The notes beneath the pieces are model-generated. The model searched no databases. It saw nothing but the letters and a program-made list of their open reading frames with translations, and was not told the origin of the DNA. Below, in pieces: positions 8,392 to 17,142 of a stretch of DNA of 64,000 bases. The position numbers and the translations under genes were made by a program. Every line of letters begins with the position of its first letter. The stretch's first letter is position 1. The stretch comes from CAZIUL01 sp964542475 (GTDB taxonomy: Bacteria > Planctomycetota > B15-G4 > CAYZWU01), in the NCBI GenBank assembly GCA_964542475.1, contig CAZIUL010000008.1, positions 62,001-126,000 of the forward strand. Reading direction: 5' to 3'.

Positions 8392-9858
8392 ATGAATACT
8401 CGTCTTATAGATCTGATCAACAGCACTTCCTCTCCCAGGATCACGGTTGTCGGCGACATCATTCTCGACACGTACATCCATGGTCACACCAACCGGATTT
8501 CTCCGGAAGCTCCGATCCAGGTAATCGATATCATCGAAGAGAAAAAGGCGTTGGGTGGGGCTGCGAACGTGGCCATGAACCTGAGAAACCTGGACGCGCA
8601 TGTGGAGCTTGCCGGGGTCATCGGGGATGACGCCCAGGGAGTTGTCTTGAGGGAGATGCTGAACGACAGCAAGATCGGGACCTCGGCGGTTATGGTCGAG
8701 GCCGGGCGCCCTACAGTCAGCAAGACACGCGTGGTTGCTCAAAACCAGCAGCTTGTCAGGATCGACAAGGAGGTCCGGGACGCACTGAAACATGAAACCG
8801 AGGAGCGACTATTCGAATCCCTTGCTCCATTGCTAGACAAATCAGACATCGTTGTTCTGTCCGATTATGCCAAAGGCGTGATCAGCACAAGGCTTGTGAA
8901 AAGGATAAACGGTTTGGCAGGCGGGAAGGTTCTGGTCGATCCGAAAGGCAGGGAGTTTTCGCGGTATAGAGGCTGCAGGCTGATCACTCCCAACAGGAAG
9001 GAAGCGGAGGAGTCTACCGGTATTGCCCTTCGAAGCGAGGAGGACCTCCTGCGGGCTGCCGGGATTATTTTCGATGAGGTTGACGCTCAAGAGGTTGTGA
9101 TCACCCTTGGTGCAAAAGGCATTTTTTACGCATGGAACAGGCGGGACAGCAACATGATCCCGGCCGAGTCGCGTTCCGTTTACGATGTTACAGGGGCAGG
9201 CGACACCGTGATATCGCTGCTTGCGTTCAGCCTTGCCGCTGGAATCGACCTGGATGATGCGGTGCGCATCGCCAACGCCGGAGCGGGTATCGTTGTTGGA
9301 AAGCTCGGGGTGGCGGCGCCCACAAGGGTGGAGCTCAAGGAGTTCTTTGGCAGCGGTTCCACACGGTACATCGACAAGATCATCTCGGTTTCCAACGCCG
9401 CGGAATTGGCCGGGAGCATAGGTCGTAAAGGGGAAAAGCTGGTTTTCACCAACGGCTGTTTCGATCTGGTGCACGGCGGACATGTCGATTTTCTGCGTGC
9501 TGCCAAAAACATGGGCGATTACCTTCTTGTGGCGGTTAACAGCGATGCATCGATCAAAAAGCTGAAGGGCCCTGAGCGACCGGTCATACCGCTTCAGGAG
9601 AGGATGGAGGTGCTCGCTTCCTTTCAGATGGTTGATTTCGTGGTTTCTTTTTCTGAAGAAACACCGTTGAACGTGATAACATCGATCACGCCGCACGTTC
9701 TCGTAAAGGGAGAGGATTGGAAAGACAAGGGAGTCGTCGGCCGTGAATGGGTCGAGGATCACGGTGGAACGGTTACACTGCTTCCTTTGAAGGAAGGGCT
9801 TTCCACGAGCGGTGTGATCGAGCGGATACTCGAGCGCTACGGGAAGGAGGTGAAATGA
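8392..9858 (+). CDS. hldE: Bifunctional D-glycero-beta-D-manno-heptose-7-phosphate kinase / 1-phosphate adenylyltransferase HldE
   Basis: HldE catalyses two steps of ADP-heptose synthesis for the LPS inner core. The 488 residues hold an N-terminal PfkB-type sugar kinase (about 1-320; GGAANVAMNL and the VTGAGDT anion-hole/catalytic motif). A C-terminal nucleotidyltransferase follows (about 348-488) with TNGCFDLVHGGHVDF, the H-x-G-H-type motif, and LKGEDW. GAAGGA stands about 5 bases before the ATG. It overlaps the next gene as ATGA. GmhA, which acts earlier in the pathway, is encoded at 62466-63029. Confidence 0.95.
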   Translation: MNTRLIDLINSTSSPRITVVGDIILDTYIHGHTNRISPEAPIQVIDIIEEKKALGGAANVAMNLRNLDAHVELAGVIGDDAQGVVLREMLNDSKIGTSAVMVEAGRPTVSKTRVVAQNQQLVRIDKEVRDALKHETEERLFESLAPLLDKSDIVVLSDYAKGVISTRLVKRINGLAGGKVLVDPKGREFSRYRGCRLITPNRKEAEESTGIALRSEEDLLRAAGIIFDEVDAQEVVITLGAKGIFYAWNRRDSNMIPAESRSVYDVTGAGDTVISLLAFSLAAGIDLDDAVRIANAGAGIVVGKLGVAAPTRVELKEFFGSGSTRYIDKIISVSNAAELAGSIGRKGEKLVFTNGCFDLVHGGHVDFLRAAKNMGDYLLVAVNSDASIKKLKGPERPVIPLQERMEVLASFQMVDFVVSFSEETPLNVITSITPHVLVKGEDWKDKGVVGREWVEDHGGTVTLLPLKEGLSTSGVIERILERYGKEVK

Positions 9859-10841
9859 ACAGGTACGAAGAGATAATCTCCTCCTTTGGGAAGGCTCGCA
9901 TCGGCGTGATCGGAGACATGGTGGCTGATGTCTATGTGCTCGGTTACCCTGACAGGCTCTCGAGGGAAGCCCCTGTAATGGTTGTCCGTCGCGAAGAGGA
10001 AAGGTTGATTCCGGGCTGCGCCGCGAACACGGTGTGCAACCTTGTGGATCTTGGCTGCAGCGTGGTGCCTGTATCCGCGCTCGGTACGGACGAGTATGGA
10101 ACACGGCTGCGGGAGTGCCTCGAAGAACGCGGGCTGTCAATGGGTTTCGTTATTCAACGCTCGGATCTGCACACCGTTTCCAAGACTAGGATCATGGTGG
10201 GCGAAGCCAACCGCACGAAACAGCAGGTGATACGCCTGGACCAGGAAGTCCAGGCTGAGCGGCCCGATGGTTTCGAGGAACAGGTCCTGGATGTCATCGA
10301 AGAGGCTGACAGGGTTGTTGATGCATGGCTTGTGTCCGATTACGATTACTTTATGATTTCTTCGCGTGTTGCAAGGCGCCTCGTGGAAACAGCCGGGAAA
10401 AAGCCACTCATAGTTGATTCACGGTTCAGATGCGGCCTGTTCAGATCGGCACGCTGCCTGACTCCAAACGAGAGCGAAGCTGTGGAAGCTTCCGGAATAA
10501 ACCCGGAAGGCGAACAAGGGATGGAATCGGTCGGGTGGAAGCTTATGGATGAGTTCGAGCCGGAATCGCTTCTGATAACAAGGGGAAACAAGGGGATGCT
10601 TGTTTTCGAGAAATCGGGCTCGGTTACCGCTGTCCCCGCTGTCGGCGGCGACGAGGTCGTGGATGTTACGGGTGCCGGGGATACGGTGGCTGCAACCGTT
10701 ATGGCTTCCATTGCGGCTGGTGCGAGCACCGTGGAAGCGGCGCGTCTCGCGAGCTGTGCAGCAGGGGTGGTTGTGATGAAGACAGGCGCTGCCACGTTGG
10801 GACAGAAAGAGCTCCTGTCGGGGATCGGTTTTTTGCAGTGA
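9855..10841 (+). CDS. PfkB-family kinase, paralogue of the HldE kinase domain
   Basis: These 328 residues cover only the kinase half of HldE. PGCAANTVCNLVDLG matches the substrate-binding region, DKxxR-type RLDQEVQAE is present, and VTGAGDTVAATV is the catalytic GAGD motif. ATG 9855 overlaps the hldE stop, and GGAAGGAGG is the ribosome-binding site, so the longer upstream open frame is not used. It probably phosphorylates a heptose or related sugar phosphate. Why a separate kinase follows a complete HldE is unclear; a second heptose route or a changed substrate is possible. Confidence 0.8.
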   Translation: MNRYEEIISSFGKARIGVIGDMVADVYVLGYPDRLSREAPVMVVRREEERLIPGCAANTVCNLVDLGCSVVPVSALGTDEYGTRLRECLEERGLSMGFVIQRSDLHTVSKTRIMVGEANRTKQQVIRLDQEVQAERPDGFEEQVLDVIEEADRVVDAWLVSDYDYFMISSRVARRLVETAGKKPLIVDSRFRCGLFRSARCLTPNESEAVEASGINPEGEQGMESVGWKLMDEFEPESLLITRGNKGMLVFEKSGSVTAVPAVGGDEVVDVTGAGDTVAATVMASIAAGASTVEAARLASCAAGVVVMKTGAATLGQKELLSGIGFLQ

Positions 10842-10855
10842 AGTTTGGTTAAGGT

Positions 10856-10897
10856 CCGCCCCGGTGTTTCCATGAACCGGGACATGTTCGGGGGCGG
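10856..10897 (+). other. GC-rich inverted repeat between the two hldE-derived genes
   Basis: CCGCCCC (10856-10862) pairs with GGGGCGG (10891-10897), with a smaller inner hairpin between. No T-run follows, so it is not a classical terminator. It may give partial termination, processing or mRNA stabilisation. The next ribosome-binding site (AAGGAG, 10915-10920) comes 18 bases later. Confidence 0.4.
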
Positions 10898-10925
10898 TCT
10901 GGTATAAGTGTAACAAGGAGTAAGC

Positions 10926-11720
10926 ATGGGCATCTTTATCGACGACATGGATGAAATATACAAAATCCTCAACGGCTTGAAGCTGCAGGAGAAGCGTATC
11001 GTCTTCACAAACGGCGTTTTTGACTTGCTTCACGTGGGACATATCCGTTCGCTGAAAGACGCCGCCAGCAGGGGTGATTTCCTAGTCGTGGCTGTGAACT
11101 CGGATAAATCTGCCCGGAAATTGAAAGGCTCCGGTCTTCCGCTCAATCCGTTTAAGGAAAGAGTCGAGGTTCTTTGCGCGCTGAAAGTCGTCGATTATGT
11201 CACGGTTTTCGATGATGAGACCGCTGACGACATACTCGAGTTTTTGAAGCCGGACATCCACGCCAAAGGAACGGATTACACCGAAGAAACGGTTCCGGAA
11301 CGTGATACTGTTGCCGCATACGGCGGCACCATTGCCATTGTCGGCGATCCAAAAGACCACTCAACAACCTCTCTCATCACAAGGATTGCCCTTGTCGGAA
11401 AGAAAAAAGCGGAGAAGAAGGCCGGGAGAATTACCAAGAAAAAGAAGATCGTTAAGAAAAAATCCGCTAAGAAATCCGCTAAGAAAACCTCTCCAAGGAA
11501 AAAAAAGAAGAAGACTGTGAAGAAAAAAGCTGTAAAGAAAACCGTGAAAAAAACAGCGTCCTCATCCCAGAAAAAAATATCGCCGCGGAAAACAAAAGCA
11601 CCTTCCCGCAAGGTGCTCGGATCGAAATCCAGAAAAAAGAGTTCCAAGAAGAAGAAGCTGAAAGCCGGATCCGCAGCTTACAAAAGGCGGACGAAGAAAA
11701 AGCGGGCCGGGAAAAGGTAA
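10926..11720 (+). CDS. HldE-type nucleotidyltransferase with a histone-H1-like Lys-rich tail
   Basis: Residues about 20-157 are a RfaE domain II-type nucleotidyltransferase: FTNGVFDLLHVGHIRSL, AVNSDKSARKLKG, and KGTDYTEETVPE near its end. Residues about 158-264 are a low-complexity basic tail, about half Lys or Arg, with repeats such as KKSAKKSAKK, SPRKKKKK and VKKTVKKTA that resemble eukaryotic H1 tails and bacterial AlgP/Hc1-like proteins. AAGGAG precedes the ATG. The enzyme half would transfer AMP or CMP to a sugar-1-phosphate. The tail suggests binding to nucleic acid or another polyanion. The reading frame is continuous through both parts. Confidence 0.85.
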   Translation: MGIFIDDMDEIYKILNGLKLQEKRIVFTNGVFDLLHVGHIRSLKDAASRGDFLVVAVNSDKSARKLKGSGLPLNPFKERVEVLCALKVVDYVTVFDDETADDILEFLKPDIHAKGTDYTEETVPERDTVAAYGGTIAIVGDPKDHSTTSLITRIALVGKKKAEKKAGRITKKKKIVKKKSAKKSAKKTSPRKKKKKTVKKKAVKKTVKKTASSSQKKISPRKTKAPSRKVLGSKSRKKSSKKKKLKAGSAAYKRRTKKKRAGKR

Positions 11721-11760
11721 GTCCGAGTCCGACCTGTCGGACAAGTCCGACAAGACATTG
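11721..11760. repeat. GTCCGAC/GTCGGAC repeat cluster
   Basis: Three 7-base units follow each other: GTCCGAC (11727), GTCGGAC (11736) and GTCCGAC (11745). The first two form a stem with a 2-base loop. The cluster ends with gtccgacaagac-attgaaga, nearly the same string as at 24616. It begins directly after the stop of the H1-tailed gene. It is an intergenic repeat of unknown function. Confidence 0.6.
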
Positions 11761-11794
11761 AAGAACAGCAGATCACCGTTTGAGTTCTTTAACG

Positions 11795-12664
11795 ATGCAA
11801 CGGATTTTAGGCTTCATAATCGACCGGCTCTTGCCGAGAAGGCGTCTCTGGCAACTGCTGGAAACAGCGGATAAGGCCGCGGGGAGAGACGGGCCGTATC
11901 CGGTCGTGGCCTGTAGGGATGAAAGCCGGCCGGGCAGCACATTTGTTGTCAACGAGAAGGAGATCGGCCCGTTGAGCCGGAAGGGCTTTACCGGTATTAC
12001 GGAGTTCTTTTCACCGGGACCGCGGGCAACGCTGCTCCGGGACACGGGAACGCGCAGGAACTACAGCGTGAAAGCGGAGGGGACGGGTTTTTTCCTGAAG
12101 GTCCACGTGAAAGGAGCGGGTGGGGGCAAGCGGTCTCCCGGCCGGATGGAATGGGAGAATCACCTGCTTCTTATGCGGATCGGAATTCGTACTCCGAATC
12201 CGGTAGCCTTTGGAGAAGATCAAGAGCGTTCCTTTTTCGTGTCAAGGGATTGCGAAGGTACACCATGCGATGACCCGTCGCTCCGTCTGGAATCGTTGGA
12301 TGCTGTAACCAGAAAATCAACCGTTCTAGAGCTTGCCCGCGTGATCGCGCGTATGCACAGGCACCGTCTTTTCCATCGCGACCTGTATCTCTGCCATATT
12401 CTGTTGAACAGCGGGAAAATCTTTATAATCGACCTGCAAAGGTTAGATTACGCCGGCCTTACGAGCCGGCACAGGCGCGTCAAGGACCTGGCCGCTCTGC
12501 TGTATTCGTCGATGCCAATACCCGTGTCACAAACAGACCGCCTGCGTTTTATGAAAAGCTATATGGGAGAGGGGTCCATCAACAAGAAGACCAGGCGGAT
12601 GATCAAAGCCGTGGAGAGAAAATCGAAGCGTATAGAAGCACACACGAAGAAGAGTATGAAATAA
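11795..12664 (+). CDS. LPS core heptose kinase, WaaP/RfaP-like
   Basis: The protein kinase-like fold of the RfaP/Kdo-kinase family is visible. GFFLKVHVKG supplies the ATP-binding Lys, HRDLYLCHILL (about residue 193) is the catalytic loop, IIDLQRLDY carries the metal-binding Asp, and RVKDLAALLYSS and TDRLRF are family-typical. It probably phosphorylates heptose of the LPS inner core at the inner membrane face, fitting its place between heptose and glycosyltransferase genes. ATG 11795 is chosen; an in-frame TTG at 11780 is possible. The last codons and stop lie inside a copy of the dispersed repeat (12649-12671). Confidence 0.85.
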   Translation: MQRILGFIIDRLLPRRRLWQLLETADKAAGRDGPYPVVACRDESRPGSTFVVNEKEIGPLSRKGFTGITEFFSPGPRATLLRDTGTRRNYSVKAEGTGFFLKVHVKGAGGGKRSPGRMEWENHLLLMRIGIRTPNPVAFGEDQERSFFVSRDCEGTPCDDPSLRLESLDAVTRKSTVLELARVIARMHRHRLFHRDLYLCHILLNSGKIFIIDLQRLDYAGLTSRHRRVKDLAALLYSSMPIPVSQTDRLRFMKSYMGEGSINKKTRRMIKAVERKSKRIEAHTKKSMK

Positions 12665-12671
12665 GCGGGTT
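12649..12671 (-). repeat. Half copy of the dispersed palindromic repeat at the end of the WaaP-like gene
   Basis: The bases match the right end of the 1460-1639 element (gaagagtatgaaataagcgg...), 21 of 23 identical by eye. No left end is found nearby. The repeat supplies the last four codons and the TAA stop of the kinase gene (taa at 12662-12664). Confidence 0.75.
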
Positions 12672-12694
12672 GGGCAGAGAATGAAAGAAAATGA

Positions 12695-12727
12695 GAACCA
12701 CGGATGGATACGGATGGACTCGGATGG
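12695..12727. repeat. CCACGGATGGA-type repeat
   Basis: The string holds three near-tandem cggatgga units (ccacggatggatacggatgg and on). A sister copy lies at 32727-32757. Both sit just after a gene. The rest of this gap (12728-12868) shows no gene; a short open frame across the repeat is judged spurious. Confidence 0.6.
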
Positions 12728-12868
12728 TTTTATTTCCGATCGCGAGGCTGGAGGACCGGGTTCCTTCACCATCGTATGCATGTTCGTTAACCGCCCGTCG
12801 CGAACCACCTTTATGGGCGCTTATTTGTTTAATGCACGGATCAACAATGTAAACAGGAACGCCCGAAA

Positions 12869-14011
12869 TTGAACCTTCTCTTTTGCATCGACAGGTATCA
12901 TCCTTCGAGGGGCGGCGCTGAAAGGTATCTTCAGGATCTGAGCGCGGCTCTTCGGCTTGGCGGGCATAGAGTGACGGTTGCCGCTCTTGATGCTGAGGAG
13001 TGCGCTCAAACGGAGAGGATACTCATCAAAGCGCCCGGCTTTCCCCGCCTATCGCGTGAGCTGGCATTCGCCCGCGGGATCCGCATGCTGAAAAAGTCGG
13101 GCAGGTTCGACCGGGTTGTTGGTTTCAGGCATGTGCTCGACGCGGACCTGTTCCAGCCTCACGAGGGTTTGTTCATCGATTCGCTCATCGGATCGATCCG
13201 CCCCTTTGGCACGAATCCGCTGATCAAGGCGTTTCTGTTCCTGAAGAAGCTGTTCAGCCCCAAGAACCTTTTCTTTCTGTACGCGGACCGGGCGTTGTTC
13301 AAGAGAAACAGGGGGTTGAAAGTAGCGGCACTCTCGGAGATGACCGCAAAATCGATCCGCAGGAGGCAGGGGCGCCGTGCACCTGCTATCACTGTTATTC
13401 CCAACGGGGTGGACACGGAAAGGTTTAATCCCGGGCTGAGAAACAAGCGCGATGCCGGATTCATGTCGGCAATGGGCATCCCGCCGAGGAGCAGCGTTGT
13501 TCTCTTTTGCGCGCACAACTTTCGCTTGAAGGGATTGAAGGAAGCGATCAAGGGAGTGGCGATGTTCAAGGGTCGAGGAGGGGATCCTGTTCTGGTCGTG
13601 GCCGGGCGTGGAAAACCGCGGAACTACCGTTCGTTGTGCAAACGCCTCGGAGTCGAGGAGATAGTGATCTTCACGGGAGATCAGCCTGCAATGGAGCGGC
13701 TCTATGCTGTTGCGGATGTGCTTCTTCATCCCACTTTCTACGACCCTTGTTCGCTTGTGGTGCTCGAAGCCCTGGCATCCGGCGTCCCGGTGATAACAAC
13801 CGGGTTCAACGGCGCTGCTGAGCTGATGACGGGCGAGCGTGCGGGAATGGTTCTTGATGATCCGAGCGACATCACCGGGATTGCATCAGCTCTTGAAAAC
13901 ATCCTGGATGAGGAGCGGCACAGCCTTTTCCGCGCGGAAGCAGCAAAGACAGGCGGGAGGAACGCATTTCCCAAGCACGTGGAGAGAATTGTCCGATGGC
14001 TGCAAGGATAG
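12869..14011 (+). CDS. Glycosyltransferase family 4, WaaG-like
   Basis: The 380 residues have a GT-B fold pattern. HPSRGGAERYLQDL lies at the N-terminus as the acceptor-domain loop. The C-terminal donor domain has IPNGVDTERFNPG, KGLKEAIKGV, and HPTFYDPCSLVVLEALASG (the E-x7-E region), then TGFNGAAEL. This suits UDP-glucose:heptose (WaaG-type) transfer to the LPS core on the cytoplasmic side. The start is TTG at 12869, with AGGAAC 8 bases upstream. It stands 92 bp before waaF. Confidence 0.85.
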   Translation: MNLLFCIDRYHPSRGGAERYLQDLSAALRLGGHRVTVAALDAEECAQTERILIKAPGFPRLSRELAFARGIRMLKKSGRFDRVVGFRHVLDADLFQPHEGLFIDSLIGSIRPFGTNPLIKAFLFLKKLFSPKNLFFLYADRALFKRNRGLKVAALSEMTAKSIRRRQGRRAPAITVIPNGVDTERFNPGLRNKRDAGFMSAMGIPPRSSVVLFCAHNFRLKGLKEAIKGVAMFKGRGGDPVLVVAGRGKPRNYRSLCKRLGVEEIVIFTGDQPAMERLYAVADVLLHPTFYDPCSLVVLEALASGVPVITTGFNGAAELMTGERAGMVLDDPSDITGIASALENILDEERHSLFRAEAAKTGGRNAFPKHVERIVRWLQG

Positions 14012-14103
14012 TGATTGATATTCTCTATTTTGTGCGTTACCGCACATCAGGCGCCCGCTATAAAATCTTGCAATACATGCACTCACCATGCTATGCTTGA
14101 ATT

Positions 14104-15183
14104 ATGAGCGAAAACGCAAAAGATATAAGGGCAATTGCGGTCAGGCTGCCGAACTGGGCCGGCGATGCTGTTATGGCCACACCCGCTTTGCGCTCGATGC
14201 GCATTGCCTATCCGGATGCCAGAATATGCGTGGCTGGCAAAGCCGGTGTCTTGCAGATTGTCGAGGGGTTGCCCTATTTCGATGACAGTGTTGTTGTAAA
14301 GGGCAAAGGGATCGGCCGCGTCACAGGGCTGGCATTGAAGCTCAGGAAGATGGGTCCCATCGACCTTGGCCTGATCCTCCCCAACTCCTTTTCATCAGCG
14401 CTGAGCTTTTTCCTTGGGAATGTGAGGCTCAGGACCGGCTACGCATTGAACCGCCGGAGGTTTCTCTTGAACCGTTTCATCGAGCCCGTGATGGAGGGGT
14501 CGAGAAGGCGTCCGGAGCCGATGACCCGCTACTACATCAAGCTTGCCCGCATTGCAGGCGGAGCGGAAACGGATGAGAAGCTCGAGCTCAAATGCTTGCC
14601 GGATGCGGACGCGGCAGCTGAGCGGTTTTTGTCGGACAACGGCCTTATCGATGCCCATCCACTGGTAGGCCTGAACCCCGGCGCAAGCTTCGGCCCGTCG
14701 AAGCTGTGGACCCCGGAAGGGTTTGCGCATGTGGCAGACAGGGTTGCTGAGGATCTTGGGGGCAAGGCTGTTATTCTCTGCGGCCCTGGAGAGGAAAAGA
14801 TATCGGATTCCATTCTCGATCGGGTCAACCATCCTGTTGTCGATACATCGCGGGATGTCATACCGTTGAACCCGCTGAAATCCGTGATTGCCAGGCTGGA
14901 CGCCCTGGTGACCACTGACACCGGTCCGAGGCATTTTGCATCCGCGCTCAACACTCCTGCTGTGGTGCTCATGGGGCCCACCGATCCCAGATACACGGAC
15001 TATGACTTTAACAGGGCGCGTGTCGTCCGCATTGAAGTACCTTGCGGGCCGTGCCACAAAAAGGAGTGCGACATCGATCATGTTTGCATGACCGGCATCT
15101 CCGGCGAAGTTGTTTTCGAGGCTCTTGAGAAAGCGCTTTCCGCGGGCGGACGCGTTGAAACGGAAGGGGGAAGAGCATGGTGA
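14104..15183 (+). CDS. waaF: ADP-heptose:LPS heptosyltransferase (WaaF-like, GT9)
   Basis: GT9 enzymes move heptose from ADP-heptose to the LPS inner core. The 359 residues show RLPNWAGDAVMATPALR at the start, NPGASFGPSKLWTPEGF in the middle and TTDTGPRHFASAL followed by LMGPTDPRYT. The C-terminal PCGPCHKKECDIDHVCM matches the Cys-rich end typical of WaaF. A TATAAA hexamer at 14059-14064 in the upstream gap may be a -10 element. The end overlaps the next gene by 7 bases. Confidence 0.92.
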   Translation: MSENAKDIRAIAVRLPNWAGDAVMATPALRSMRIAYPDARICVAGKAGVLQIVEGLPYFDDSVVVKGKGIGRVTGLALKLRKMGPIDLGLILPNSFSSALSFFLGNVRLRTGYALNRRRFLLNRFIEPVMEGSRRRPEPMTRYYIKLARIAGGAETDEKLELKCLPDADAAAERFLSDNGLIDAHPLVGLNPGASFGPSKLWTPEGFAHVADRVAEDLGGKAVILCGPGEEKISDSILDRVNHPVVDTSRDVIPLNPLKSVIARLDALVTTDTGPRHFASALNTPAVVLMGPTDPRYTDYDFNRARVVRIEVPCGPCHKKECDIDHVCMTGISGEVVFEALEKALSAGGRVETEGGRAW

Positions 15184-17132
15184 AGCTTATCTTGAATGAA
15201 GGAGGCATACAGAGCGAACAGCTCTTTGAGGGGGACGAAATCACCATTGGGCGCTCCGGCCGGAACGACTTGGTCCTGGAGGATCCGGCTTCGTCGCGGT
15301 TTCATTGCCGGTTGAAAAGGTGCGGCCACTCGTTCACCCTCATCGATGTGGGCTCCCAGAACGGCACAAGGGTAAACGGCAGGCTGGTGCTCAGGCAGGA
15401 GCTCGATTCTGGTGATCTCATCACCATTGGATCAATCTCGATTTATTTCGAGTCCGTGCCTGATTTGAACCGTACTGTAGCCGCGGATAGCGTACCCGTT
15501 GCTGTTGATGAATCGATGCTCATGGAGCTTCAGAAGGAGCGCTCCAGCCTGCTCAAGCTGCAGGATGTGAACAGCGCCATAAATTCTGAGATGAACCTGG
15601 CGTCCCTGCTGGAAAGGATAATCGATTCGGTCATCGAGATGACAGGTGCTGAACGCGGCTTCCTCATCATTGTCAAGGATGGGGAAATGGAGTTCGAATC
15701 AGCGCGCAACTTCAAGGAAACCGAGGTGGACAGGCCTGACCTCGCCATTTCACGCTCCATCGCGCGTAATGTGATCGACGGCAAAAAGCCCGTGCTCGTG
15801 GTCAATGCACGTGATGACAACCGTTTCAAGGCAGTACAGTCCATAAGCAACATGGGTCTTCGTTCGGTGCTCTGTGCGCCCTTGACACTTAAACGGGAGG
15901 TGATCGGCGCGGTCTACGTGGACAACCGCATGGACAAGGGCGTTTTTTCAGAGAGCGACCTATCGGTGCTGGAATCGTTTGCCGATCAGGCGGCCATCGC
16001 GATAAACAACGCACGCCAGATGAGCGAGCTGAAGGGAAAGAATGCAGAGCTCGGCAGGGCCAAAGCCGATGTGGAGCGCATGAACAAGCGCCTGTCACGC
16101 ACGATAAGATCCCAGGAGACCGAGATTAAGAAAACAAGGGCCAGCCTCGAGCGCGCCAGGCGGAATTCAGAATCCAGGGACCACTTCGGCGGAATCGTTG
16201 GGCGCTCTCCGGCCATGACAGAGATTCTCGGGATTCTCGAGCGGGTGATCGCCTCAGACTATCCCGTTCTGATCCAGGGAGAAAGCGGAACCGGAAAGGA
16301 GCTGGTCGCCGGCGCGATTCATTTCCACAGCCTTCGGGCGGACCAGCCGTTTGTAACGGAGAGCTGCGCCGCCCTGCCGGACAACCTGCTCGAAAGCGAG
16401 CTTTTCGGTCACAAGCGCGGCTCGTTCACGGGCGCTGTTTCCAACAGGAAGGGTCTGCTCGAAGCAGCAGACAAGGGAACCTTTTTTCTCGACGAGGTGG
16501 GGGAGATGAGTCCCCAGATGCAGAAGAAGATGCTTCGCTTCCTTCAGGAGGGGGAGTTCAGGCCTGTTGGCGGGGCTAATCCGGTGCGTGTAGATGTCAG
16601 GGTGGTTTCCGCCTCGAACGCAGATCTGTTGAAGATGGTCGGGGAAGGAACGTTCAGGCAGGACCTTTTTTACAGGCTCAATGTTCTACCCATCAACATT
16701 CCCCCATTGAGGAGCCGAAAGGAAGACATAGCACTGCTGACAGAGCATTTCCTGACCGTGCTTTGCGAGGAGAACGGGCTTGTGGAAAAGAAGATCGAAC
16801 CGGAGGTGATCGAGTTGTTCCACAGCTACAGCTGGCCTGGAAACGTTCGCGAGCTGGAAAACGAGATGCGTCGTCTGATCACACTTTCCGGAAATGTGAT
16901 CCGCGCCGATCTAGTCTCGAGTATGATAAAGTCAGGAAGGACAGCCGGGCTGACTCCGGAGGAGATGGATGGTTTGAGCCTGAACGACAAGGTTTATGCA
17001 ATGGAGGAGCTCGAGATCGTGAGGGCGGTGAAAGAGTCGAGAGGGAACAAGAGCCGGGCGGCGAGGAAGCTGGGGATAAGCCGCTTCACTCTGCAGCGCA
17101 AGATCGACAAGTACGGGCTGGTTGTTGAATGA
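15177..17132 (+). CDS. FHA-GAF-sigma54 activator (AAA+)-Fis regulator
   Basis: Domains in order: FHA (about 1-95; IGRSGRNDLVLEDPASSRFHC, SQNGTRVNG), GAF (about 130-275), a coiled segment (about 285-330), AAA+ sigma-54 interaction domain (about 341-575; GESGTGKE Walker A, FFLDEVGEM Walker B, FRQDLFYRLNVLPI) and a Fis-type HTH (about 605-650; NKSRAARKLGISRFTLQRKI). The sigma-54 contact loop reads GSFTGA rather than GAFTGA. FHA domains bind phospho-Thr, and the very next gene encodes a Ser/Thr kinase, so the kinase is a plausible input. ATG 15177 overlaps the waaF stop; GGAAGGGGG precedes it. Confidence 0.95.
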   Translation: MVKLILNEGGIQSEQLFEGDEITIGRSGRNDLVLEDPASSRFHCRLKRCGHSFTLIDVGSQNGTRVNGRLVLRQELDSGDLITIGSISIYFESVPDLNRTVAADSVPVAVDESMLMELQKERSSLLKLQDVNSAINSEMNLASLLERIIDSVIEMTGAERGFLIIVKDGEMEFESARNFKETEVDRPDLAISRSIARNVIDGKKPVLVVNARDDNRFKAVQSISNMGLRSVLCAPLTLKREVIGAVYVDNRMDKGVFSESDLSVLESFADQAAIAINNARQMSELKGKNAELGRAKADVERMNKRLSRTIRSQETEIKKTRASLERARRNSESRDHFGGIVGRSPAMTEILGILERVIASDYPVLIQGESGTGKELVAGAIHFHSLRADQPFVTESCAALPDNLLESELFGHKRGSFTGAVSNRKGLLEAADKGTFFLDEVGEMSPQMQKKMLRFLQEGEFRPVGGANPVRVDVRVVSASNADLLKMVGEGTFRQDLFYRLNVLPINIPPLRSRKEDIALLTEHFLTVLCEENGLVEKKIEPEVIELFHSYSWPGNVRELENEMRRLITLSGNVIRADLVSSMIKSGRTAGLTPEEMDGLSLNDKVYAMEELEIVRAVKESRGNKSRAARKLGISRFTLQRKIDKYGLVVE

Positions 17133-17142
17133 AAGAGATATC

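Noticed and set aside
12681..12872. Short plus-strand frame between the WaaP-like and WaaG-like genes
   Set aside because: It is built on the ccacggatgga repeat and has no ribosome-binding site or similarity.
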